Assembly (NCBI GenBank): GCA_003485185.1
Contig: DNAS01000090.1
Location: 10,436 to 18,146 of the forward strand
DNA: 7,711 nt
Origin: Phycisphaerales bacterium
GTDB lineage: Bacteria > Planctomycetota > Phycisphaerae > SM23-33
Reading direction: 5' to 3'
Below the pieces are notes generated by a model, which was given only the letters and a program-made list of their open reading frames with translations, had not been told where the DNA came from and searched no databases. The translations under genes and the position numbers were made by a program. Below, in pieces: positions 1 through 6,748 of this stretch. Each line of letters opens with the position of its first letter. The stretch's first letter is position 1.

Positions 1-1204
1 CGAAGGTGTAGGTCTGGGCCTCGTCGAACCCCGCGCCGCTCAGCGCCTGCCCGACGGCCCGCCGGACGCGCGTCGGAAGGCCCATCGGACGGACCGCATG
101 CGTCACGCGCGAACCAACGGGAATCTTGTCGTACCCTTCCAGGCGGGCGATTTCCTCGATGAGGTCCACCTCGCGCGTCAGGTCGCCCCGGTGCGAGGGG
201 ATCTTGCAGACGATCTTCCCGTCGTCCAGGCGCGGCTCGAGCCCCAGCCGGCCCAGCAGTTCCGCCTGGCGCTCGGGCGGGATGGCCATGCCCAGCAGGG
301 CGTCGCAGCGCTGCGGGCGGAGCGTGACGGTCGGCTGGCGCCACGGAGCAGCCCAGGCGTCCAGGACGCCCCCGGCCAGCTCGCCGCCCGCCAGTTCGAG
401 GATCAGCTGGCAGGCCCGCAGGCCCGCCTCGTCCACGCGCACCGGGTCCACGCCCCGCTCGAAGCGGTAGTTGCTCTCGCTCATCAGTTGGAGCCCGCGG
501 CTGGTGCGGCGGACGCTCAGCGGGTCGAACTGGGCGCTTTCGATCAGGACGGCCGTCGTGGTCTCGCCCACCTCGGTGTTCAGCCCGCCCATCACCCCGG
601 CGATGGCGACGGGCTTTTCCGCGTCGGCGATGACCAGCGTCTCCGGCGTCAGGCGGCACTTCGTCTGGTCGATGCTGACCAGCAGCTCCCCGTCGCGGGC
701 CCGGCGGACGACGATCTTCCGCCCGGCGAGCTTGTCGTAATCGAAGCTGTGCAGCGGCTGGGAGTATTCCATCATCACGTAGTTGGTCACGTCGACGATA
801 TTGTTGATGCTCCGCAGGCCCACGGCCTCGAGGCGTTCGACCATCCACTGGGGGCTGGGGCCCACTTTCACGCCGCGCAGCACCCGCGCGGTGTAGCGCG
901 GGCACAGGTCGGGCGCTTGCACCTCCAGCGCCGCCAGCTCGGAGACCTTGCCCTTCGTCGGAAGCTTGCCCAGGACCGGCGGGCGGAACGCCGTGCCGAG
1001 CATGGCCGCGACTTCCCGCGCCACGCCCAGGTGGCCCAGGCAGTCGGGGCGGTTGGAGGTGACTTCCAGGTCCAGCACCATGTCGGTGTCGGTCTCGAGA
1101 ACCTCCTCGAGGTTGATGCCGATGTGCATCAGCCGCTCGCCCAGTTCGGCGGCGGAGAGGGGAATCTCCACGTAATCCGTCAGCCAGTTCAGTGAAACCT
1201 TCAT
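1..1204 (-). CDS. pheT: Phenylalanine--tRNA ligase beta subunit, 3' end outside window, lacking EMAP-type tRNA-binding domain
   Basis: This is the beta chain of the cytoplasmic alpha2beta2 enzyme that charges tRNA-Phe; beta carries editing and tRNA-contact modules. 401 residues are visible. The N-terminal B1 segment opens MKVSLNWLTDYVEI. It joins directly at about residue 38-45 to the B3/B4 region (EVTSNRPDCLGHLGVAREV, 47-65). In Escherichia coli and Thermus PheT about 100 residues of OB-fold tRNA-binding domain lie between these parts, and here they are absent. The B3/B4 editing domain follows (NNIVDVTNYVM 134-144, QPLHSFD 149-155, IAGVMGG 201-207, YRFERGVDP 246-254), then B5 (about 290-365) and the beginning of the catalytic-like core. 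The ATG at 1204 is supported by AGGGAG five bases upstream. The frame is intact throughout, so this is not a decayed gene. It is divergent from thyX, and no pheS lies upstream of it, unlike the common pheST order. Confidence 0.95.
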   Translation of the reverse strand, partial: MKVSLNWLTDYVEIPLSAAELGERLMHIGINLEEVLETDTDMVLDLEVTSNRPDCLGHLGVAREVAAMLGTAFRPPVLGKLPTKGKVSELAALEVQAPDLCPRYTARVLRGVKVGPSPQWMVERLEAVGLRSINNIVDVTNYVMMEYSQPLHSFDYDKLAGRKIVVRRARDGELLVSIDQTKCRLTPETLVIADAEKPVAIAGVMGGLNTEVGETTTAVLIESAQFDPLSVRRTSRGLQLMSESNYRFERGVDPVRVDEAGLRACQLILELAGGELAGGVLDAWAAPWRQPTVTLRPQRCDALLGMAIPPERQAELLGRLGLEPRLDDGKIVCKIPSHRGDLTREVDLIEEIARLEGYDKIPVGSRVTHAVRPMGLPTRVRRAVGQALSGAGFDEAQTYTF

Positions 1205-1217
1205 GTCCGCTCCCTGC

Positions 1218-1242
1218 GCCGGCGGATTTCGCCCCCGCCGGC
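1218..1242 (-). promoter_or_regulatory. GC-only hairpin in the pheT 5' leader, next to the ribosome binding site
   Basis: A perfect 8-bp inverted repeat (GCCGGCGG at 1218-1225, CCGCCGGC at 1235-1242) has a 9-nt loop. In the pheT transcript it ends two bases before the AGGGAG ribosome binding site, so it could influence translation initiation. In DNA this GC-rich such a repeat can also arise by chance; a regulatory role is inference only. Confidence 0.35.
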
Positions 1243-1256
1243 CGCTCGAACCGACC

Positions 1257-1284
1257 ATCGTACCGGCCCGCCCGCCGCTGTCAA
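1257..1284 (-). promoter_or_regulatory. Candidate sigma70-type promoter for pheT
   Basis: Read on the - strand there is a perfect TTGACA -35 (1279-1284), a 16-bp spacer and a TACGAT -10 (1257-1262) preceded by GG. The -10 ends 52 bases before the pheT ATG. It lies back to back with the thyX promoter; the two -35 boxes are only 5 bp apart. Confidence 0.65.
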
Positions 1285-1289
1285 AGGTT

Positions 1290-1318
1290 TTGGCGGGCGC
1301 CGCCGCCCGCGGTACAAT
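1290..1318 (+). promoter_or_regulatory. Candidate sigma70-type promoter for thyX
   Basis: TTGGCG (1290-1295), a 17-bp spacer and TACAAT (1313-1318), again preceded by GG, lie 44 bases upstream of the thyX ATG. The spacer holds a perfect 7-bp inverted repeat (1293-1299 with 1304-1310, 4-nt loop) that overlaps the 3' end of the -35 box. It could be an operator or simply GC-rich composition. Confidence 0.6.
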
Positions 1319-1362
1319 GCCCGGCGAAAAAGGAACCCCAACGCCACGGAGCCGCCCGGTCC

Positions 1363-2103
1363 ATGAAACCCGTCGAACCTGCCGTCACGCTGGTCCGCAT
1401 GTCGCCCGACGCCGACGAGCTGATCGCCTCGGCCGCCAAGCTCTGCTACGCCGGCGACACGTCGGAGATTCTCCGCCAAGACCCCCAGCGGGCGGGGGAC
1501 TTCGTCCGCATGCTCAAGAAGATCGGGCACCTGAGCCCCATCGAGCACGCGGTCTTCACGTTCTACATCGAGGGCGTCTCCCGCGCGATGACGCACCAGC
1601 TCGTTCGGCACCGGATCGCCAGCTTCTCGCAGCGGTCGCAGCGATACGTGGGGCACGCGGACTTTGACTACGTCGTTCCGCCGCGCCTGCGGGGGCGGCG
1701 CGTCCGCGTGGGGGACAAGGAAATCGACGCCGTCGAATACTTCCGCCAGACGATGGAGTTGATCGCCGATCGCTACCGCAGCCTGAACGAGGCCCTCGGC
1801 GACGAGGGCGAATCCAGCCATGAGGACGCCCGCTATGTGCTGCCCAACGCGTGCGAGACGAAGATTTTCGTGACGATGAACGCCCGCGAGCTGCTGCACT
1901 TTTTCGAGGAGCGTCTGTGCCAGCGGGCGCAGTGGGAGATTCGCACCGTGGCGGAAAAGATGCTCTCGCTGATCCGGGGCAGTTGCCCGGCGATTTTCGA
2001 GACGGCCGGGCCCAAGTGCGTCCGCCTGGGCGGCTGCCCGGAGGGCAAGATGACCTGCGGGCGGTTTTCCGAGGTCCGCGCCCGCTACGCCCCGGGCGGG
2101 TAA
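1363..2103 (+). CDS. thyX: Flavin-dependent thymidylate synthase ThyX
   Basis: A 246-residue FAD- and NADPH-dependent enzyme that methylates dUMP to dTMP using methylene-tetrahydrofolate. It releases tetrahydrofolate rather than dihydrofolate and is unrelated to ThyA. The diagnostic ThyX motif RHRxxSxxxxSxR is exact at residues 82-94 (RHRIASFSQRSQR). The second conserved block, NAREL-HFF-ER---RAQWEIR, spans 173-194 and belongs to the substrate-binding half of the family. The tail has four cysteines (C208, C219, C225, C232) in a CPEGKMTCG context, as I recall from many longer ThyX proteins. The open frame runs upstream to 1192, but the ATG at 1363 is chosen because residues before it are low-complexity and would overlap the promoter. 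CGGAG lies 11 bases ahead of this ATG, a weak ribosome binding site. It is divergent from pheT. Its presence suggests, but does not prove, that the genome lacks thyA. Confidence 0.96.
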   Translation: MKPVEPAVTLVRMSPDADELIASAAKLCYAGDTSEILRQDPQRAGDFVRMLKKIGHLSPIEHAVFTFYIEGVSRAMTHQLVRHRIASFSQRSQRYVGHADFDYVVPPRLRGRRVRVGDKEIDAVEYFRQTMELIADRYRSLNEALGDEGESSHEDARYVLPNACETKIFVTMNARELLHFFEERLCQRAQWEIRTVAEKMLSLIRGSCPAIFETAGPKCVRLGGCPEGKMTCGRFSEVRARYAPGG

Positions 2104-2118
2104 TCGGGCAATATCTCC

Positions 2119-2145
2119 TTGTCCCGATGCGTCTTGCGATATAAT
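2119..2145 (+). promoter_or_regulatory. Candidate promoter for the PEP-CTERM small gene
   Basis: A perfect TATAAT (2140-2145) is preceded by TTGTCC (2119-2124) at a short 15-bp spacing. It lies 72 bases upstream of the next ATG. This suggests the small gene is transcribed on its own rather than only by read-through from thyX, after which I see no terminator. Confidence 0.45.
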
Positions 2146-2217
2146 GAAGGAGGAAGAGGGCCTCCCTGCTCGCCGCCAGGATTTACGAGAGTTCATCTTC
2201 ACGCGGAGCCGTTTGTG

Positions 2218-2415
2218 ATGAATAAGGCCGCGAGAGGTTTTCGGTTTGCGATCTCCGTGGGGGTTGCGGTGTCGGCCGGGTCGGCCATCGCCTGGGCCGC
2301 GCCGTCCGTCGCGCCCGCCCAGGCGCCCGAACCCATGACGGTCATCCTGCTGGCGCTGGGCGCATGCCTTCTGCTCCTGCGCCGCCGTCGCCGTCCTCGC
2401 GACGAACGAAAGTAG
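2218..2415 (+). CDS. Minimal PEP-CTERM sorting-signal protein, 65 aa
   Basis: This small envelope protein consists almost entirely of targeting signals. Residues 1-27 look like a Sec signal peptide: a basic start (MNKAARGFR), a hydrophobic stretch to about 26, and an A-W-A cleavage-like site. Only about nine Ala/Pro-rich residues follow. PEP then appears at 37-39, followed by the hydrophobic segment MTVILLALGACLLLL (40-54) and the Arg cluster RRRRR (55-59) with a charged tail. PEP, one transmembrane helix and an Arg-rich end are the hallmarks of the PEP-CTERM signal processed by exosortase, common in exopolysaccharide-making Gram-negative bacteria and Planctomycetota. GGAG sits 9 bases before the ATG. 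If both signals were cleaved, the product would be a peptide of roughly ten residues. It could also be the remnant of a longer protein. The sorting-signal call is secure; the role is unknown. Confidence 0.8.
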   Translation: MNKAARGFRFAISVGVAVSAGSAIAWAAPSVAPAQAPEPMTVILLALGACLLLLRRRRRPRDERK

Positions 2416-2449
2416 TCCCCCCGCCGCCGGGCTTTGCCTCCAGAATCAG

Positions 2450-2478
2450 TTGCAGGACCGCGCCGCGCGCCGGTACAC
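2450..2478 (+). promoter_or_regulatory. Candidate promoter for aspS
   Basis: TACACT (2473-2478, preceded by GG) lies 44 bases before the aspS ATG, the same distance as the thyX -10 from its start. A weak TTGCAG (2450-2455) lies 17 bp upstream of it. The -35 matches only its first three bases, so confidence rests on the -10 and its spacing. Confidence 0.4.
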
Positions 2479-2522
2479 TCTCGGGCCTGTTTGACCGGCA
2501 CTCTGACCGTACAGGACGCCCC

Positions 2523-4331
<1,809 letters not shown>

Positions 4332-4343
4332 AGAAAACAACAT

Positions 4344-4535
4344 CAGCCGCTGAGACGCAGAGAACGCAGAGAAGGCGGATGGGGTTTTCGTCGCTGCGTT
4401 TTCGCATGGCGAAATCAGAGCGGGATTGCGCGGATTCGGAGATTATAAAAACAGAAACAACGGCAGTACGTCATGTCCGTAGCGTTTCTGTTTTGGGATT
4501 CATCAACTCTCTTTGCCCTCTGCGTCTTGCCGAAG
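4344..4535. repeat. Composite CGCAGAG-type inverted repeat, copy 1
   Basis: The left arm contains two exact tandem copies of the 9-mer ACGCAGAGA (4355-4363 and 4364-4372). The right arm is its degenerate reverse complement; AGACGCAGAG at 4353-4362 pairs perfectly with CTCTGCGTCT at 4518-4527. The arms enclose about 155 bp with another palindrome inside. The 15-mer CAGAGAACGCAGAGA (4358-4372) recurs exactly after corA at 5722-5736, which makes this a repeat family and not a one-off. I recall similar degenerate CGCAGAG/CACAGAG repeats between genes in other GC-rich environmental bacteria, but know no formal family name. Confidence 0.7.
4448..4494. repeat. Perfect 11-bp palindrome inside copy 1, possible terminator of aspS
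   Basis: AAAACAGAAAC (4448-4458) and GTTTCTGTTTT (4484-4494) are exact reverse complements around a 25-nt loop. The loop itself can pair, ACGGCA (4460-4465) with TG-CCGT (4474-4480, one bulged T), giving a long hairpin that ends in four Ts. It might stop aspS transcription on either strand, but the outer stem is A+T rich and the T run short, so terminator function is uncertain. Confidence 0.5.
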
Positions 4536-4575
4536 GCATCCCTTCGGGACTGTGGCCGTCTTTCGCCGCAAGGGG

Positions 4576-4604
4576 TGGACGGCGGCGGGAAGGCGGGGTA
4601 TCCT
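4576..4604 (+). promoter_or_regulatory. Candidate promoter for corA
   Basis: TGGACG (4576-4581), a 17-bp spacer and TATCCT (4599-4604, preceded by GG) end 21 bases before the corA ATG. The predicted leader would be very short but still includes the strong AAAGGAG ribosome binding site (4614-4620). Confidence 0.45.
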
Positions 4605-4625
4605 GCGCAGGGGAAAGGAGACGCC

Positions 4626-5690
4626 ATGAGCCCCGCCGCCCGGAAGCGGATCCGCAAGGTCGCCCTGCCCCCCGGCACGCTCGTATACGTCGGGGCCGAA
4701 CGGGCCGAGCCCGTCCGCATCTCCGTCATCCATTACGACGCCGACCGCATCGAACAGCGCCAGGTCGCTTCCGCGGGCGAGGCCGCAGACTTCCGCGGCA
4801 GGCCCGGCGTCGCGTGGATCAACGTGGACGGCCTGCACCAGCTCGAGGTCATCGAGGAGCTGGGCCGCCGCTTCGACCTGCACCCGCTGGTGCTGGAGGA
4901 CATCGCTAACACCGCGCAGCGCCCCAAGCTGGAGGATTACGGCCAGTCGCTGTTCATCGTGGTCAAGATGCTCACGTGGAACGACCAGGCGGCGAGGGTC
5001 GAGTCCGAGCAGGTGAGCCTGATCCTCGGGCAGGACTTCCTGCTGACGTTCCAGGAGCGTCCGGGCGACGTGTTCGATTTGATCCGCGACCGCCTGCGGA
5101 ACGACAAGGGGCGCATCCGCCGGATGGGCGCCGACTACCTCGCCTACGCCCTGCTCGACGCGATCCTCGACTACTATTTCACGGTCCTGGAGCAGATCGG
5201 CGACCGCATCGAGATCCTGGAGGACCTGGAGGTGCGCAATCCCCGCCCCGAGACGCTCCGCGAAATCCACCGCCTCAAGCGCGAGATGATCACGCTCCGC
5301 CGCGCGGCCTGGCCGCTCCGCGACGTCGTCAACTCGCTCGAACGCGGAAAAAACTCCCTCCTCCGCGAGGACACGGGCGTCTACTTCCGCGACCTCTACG
5401 ATCACGCCGTCCAGGTCATCGAGAACACCGAGACGTACCGCGACATGCTCTCCGGGCTGCTGGACCTGTACATGTCGGCCGTGTCCAACCGCATGAACGA
5501 GGTCATGAAGGTCCTGACCATCATCGCCACGATCTTCATCCCCTTGACGTTCATCGCGGGCATCTACGGGATGAACTTCGAGTTCATGCCGGAGCTGGGC
5601 CGGCCGTGGGGATACCCCGCCGCCCTGGGCGTCATGGCGCTGGTCGCGCTGGCGATGCTGATCTATTTCCGCCGGAAAAAATGGTTATAA
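4626..5690 (+). CDS. corA: CorA-family magnesium/cobalt transporter
   Basis: A 354-residue inner-membrane channel of the CorA family, which works as a pentamer importing Mg2+ (and Co2+ or Ni2+ in some members) down the membrane potential. A large soluble N-terminal domain (about 1-240) includes WINVDGL (65-71), HPLVLEDI (86-93) and QRPKLEDY (98-105), blocks typical of the family. A long helix leads to NRMNEVMKVLTIIATIF (288-304), which begins TM1. TM1 ends with the selectivity signature YGMN (314-317) and FEFMPEL in the periplasmic loop, then TM2 spans about 330-347. The protein stops with the basic cytosolic tail RRKKWL. The length is normal. AAAGGAG five bases before the ATG fixes the start. 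It stands alone between two repeat copies. Substrate preference cannot be read from sequence; Thermotoga-type CorA proteins are the nearest match I recognise. Confidence 0.95.
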   Translation: MSPAARKRIRKVALPPGTLVYVGAERAEPVRISVIHYDADRIEQRQVASAGEAADFRGRPGVAWINVDGLHQLEVIEELGRRFDLHPLVLEDIANTAQRPKLEDYGQSLFIVVKMLTWNDQAARVESEQVSLILGQDFLLTFQERPGDVFDLIRDRLRNDKGRIRRMGADYLAYALLDAILDYYFTVLEQIGDRIEILEDLEVRNPRPETLREIHRLKREMITLRRAAWPLRDVVNSLERGKNSLLREDTGVYFRDLYDHAVQVIENTETYRDMLSGLLDLYMSAVSNRMNEVMKVLTIIATIFIPLTFIAGIYGMNFEFMPELGRPWGYPAALGVMALVALAMLIYFRRKKWL

Positions 5691-5708
5691 AAACCCAGAC
5701 AAAAACTC

Positions 5709-5784
5709 ACCGCAGAGGTCACAGAGAACGCAGAGAGAAGAGGATCATAATTGCCTTCTCCGCGGTCTCTGCGGACTCTGCGGT
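5709..5784. repeat. CGCAGAG-type repeat, copy 2: long hairpin with 9-nt periodic arms
   Basis: The left arm ACCGCAGAGGTCACAGAG (5709-5726) and the right arm (5767-5784) are reverse complements at 15 of 18 positions. Pairing continues less perfectly inward, with GAGAAG (5735-5740) matching CTTCTC (5754-5759). Each arm consists of three degenerate 9-nt units (5710-5736 and 5757-5783). It shares an exact 15-mer with copy 1. It lies between corA and folP and could form a strong RNA hairpin that ends or stabilises the corA transcript; no poly-T follows it. Confidence 0.75.
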
Positions 5785-5789
5785 AAAAT
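5784..5789 (+). promoter_or_regulatory. Possible -10 element for folP at the edge of the repeat
   Basis: TAAAAT (5784-5789), preceded by CGG from the last repeat unit, lies 19 bases upstream of the folP ATG. I see no -35 box at the right distance. The weak case rests on the match to the GGTAnnnT pattern seen before pheT, thyX, aspS and corA. Confidence 0.3.
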
Positions 5790-5808
5790 TCGTTTTTCGG
5801 ACTGAACC

Positions 5809-6669
5809 ATGACGATTTCGCTCGAAGACATGCTGAATTCGCCGCGCACCGGCCGGTGCGTGGTGATGGGCATCCTGAACGTCACGCCGGACAGTTTTTC
5901 CGACGGCGGGCGGTTTCTGGAACCCGCCGCTGCCGTCGCGCAGGCGCGGGAGATGCTTGCTTCCGGCGCCGAAATTCTCGATATCGGGGCCGAGAGCACC
6001 CGCCCCGGCTCGCGGCGCGTGCCGCCCGACGAGCAGATCGCCCGCCTGCGGGAGATCCTCCCCGCCGTCGTCTCGCTGGGCGCACGGGTGAGCATCGACA
6101 CGACCCGCGCGAAGGTGGCGGCGTTCGCCCTGGACGCCGGCGCGGCAATCGTCAATGACATCTCCGCCGGGCGCGACGACCCGGAGCTGTTCCCCCTCGT
6201 CGCCGAGCGCGCCTGCCCGCTGGTGCTCATGCACATGCTGGGCGAACCGGCGACCATGCAGTCCGCCCCGCGCTACGGCGACGTGGTGGCCGAAGTCGAG
6301 GCGTTCCTTTCCGAGCGGCTCGCGGCGGCCGTCGCCTGCGGCGTTTCGGCGGAAAAGGTCATCCTCGACCCCGGAATCGGGTTCGGAAAGACGTTGGAGC
6401 ACAACCTGGCCCTGTTGGCGGGCCTGGGCGAGCTGGCGGCGCTGGGCAGGCCGGTGCTGGTGGGCCCGTCGCGCAAGCGGTTCCTGGGCGAACTGACGGG
6501 GCGGACCGATCCCGCCCAGCGGATTTCGGCGACCGTCGCCGCCTGCCTCGAGGCCCGAAAACGCGGCGCCACGATCTTCCGCGTGCACGACGTGGCGGCA
6601 CTGGCCGACGCCCTGGCGGTCGCCCAGGCCGTCGAAGGCGCCGACCCGGGCAAAAAAACCTCGCTTTAG
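5809..6669 (+). CDS. folP: Dihydropteroate synthase
   Basis: A 286-residue TIM-barrel enzyme of the cytoplasm that joins p-aminobenzoate to hydroxymethyl-dihydropterin diphosphate in folate synthesis, and the target of sulfonamides. All family signatures are present: GILNVTPDSFSDGG (21-34), ESTRPGS (62-68), SIDTTR (95-100), IVNDIS (114-119), MHMLGEP (141-147, the MHxxGxP block), LDPGIGFGK (186-194), GPSRK (219-223) and RVHDV (258-262). The length fits the family. The ATG at 5809 gives the standard N-terminus, but no purine-rich ribosome binding site precedes it (the last bases are CGGACTGAACC), so translation may depend on another mechanism. The 79-bp gap to cdaA and the same direction suggest cotranscription. 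A folP-cdaA order is known in several bacterial groups. Confidence 0.97.
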   Translation: MTISLEDMLNSPRTGRCVVMGILNVTPDSFSDGGRFLEPAAAVAQAREMLASGAEILDIGAESTRPGSRRVPPDEQIARLREILPAVVSLGARVSIDTTRAKVAAFALDAGAAIVNDISAGRDDPELFPLVAERACPLVLMHMLGEPATMQSAPRYGDVVAEVEAFLSERLAAAVACGVSAEKVILDPGIGFGKTLEHNLALLAGLGELAALGRPVLVGPSRKRFLGELTGRTDPAQRISATVAACLEARKRGATIFRVHDVAALADALAVAQAVEGADPGKKTSL

Positions 6670-6701
6670 GTGCAGCGAATCCTGTCCCCCAGCCGATTCT
6701 C

Positions 6702-6710
6702 TGATAAGAT
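6702..6710 (+). promoter_or_regulatory. Possible extended -10 promoter for cdaA
   Basis: TGATAAGAT (6702-6710) fits an extended -10 (TGn before a TATAAT-like hexamer) 38 bases upstream of the cdaA ATG. The region 17 bp upstream (CTGTCC) is only a weak -35. It could supplement read-through from folP. Confidence 0.3.
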
Positions 6711-6748
6711 TTCCCCAGGCGAATAGTCCGCGCGCCGGATGACAGGCC

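Larger units (their letters stand above)
4332..4625. other. 294-bp intergenic region made of nested inverted repeats
   Basis: No coding potential is convincing here. From left to right it holds a tandem 9-mer arm (4355-4372), a small TTTCGC/GCGAAA hairpin (4400-4405 with 4409-4414), an 11-bp perfect palindrome (4448-4494), a complementary CTCTGCGTCT arm (4518-4527), a perfect 7-bp hairpin (4530-4536 with 4541-4547, loop CATC), and the corA promoter and ribosome binding site. Base composition in the middle is clearly more A+T rich than the flanking genes. Confidence 0.7.

Noticed and set aside
98..1195. 365-codon + strand open frame opposite pheT
   Set aside because: The - strand encodes a clear PheT with conserved blocks; the + frame has low-complexity Ala/Arg/His/Gln content expected from antisense of GC-rich codons.
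1..1204. pheT as a pseudogene because of the missing domain
   Set aside because: The frame is open, has no stops, and the sequence before and after the missing domain is well conserved.
1192..1362. Longer N-terminus for thyX from upstream in-frame start
   Set aside because: It would add 57 Pro/Arg/Ala-rich residues, overlap the divergent promoter and the pheT start, and is not needed for a full-length ThyX.
2400..2450. Terminator after the PEP-CTERM gene
   Set aside because: Only a C-rich run and no stem followed by T residues is visible.
2490..2515. TTGACC ... TACAGG as the aspS promoter
   Set aside because: Spacing is only 14 bp, the -10 is poor, and it would put the start site at or within the ATG.
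4353..4372. Tandem CGCAGAG units as a CRISPR array
   Set aside because: Units are 9 nt with no unique spacers; the arms are inverted, not direct arrays, and no cas gene is near.
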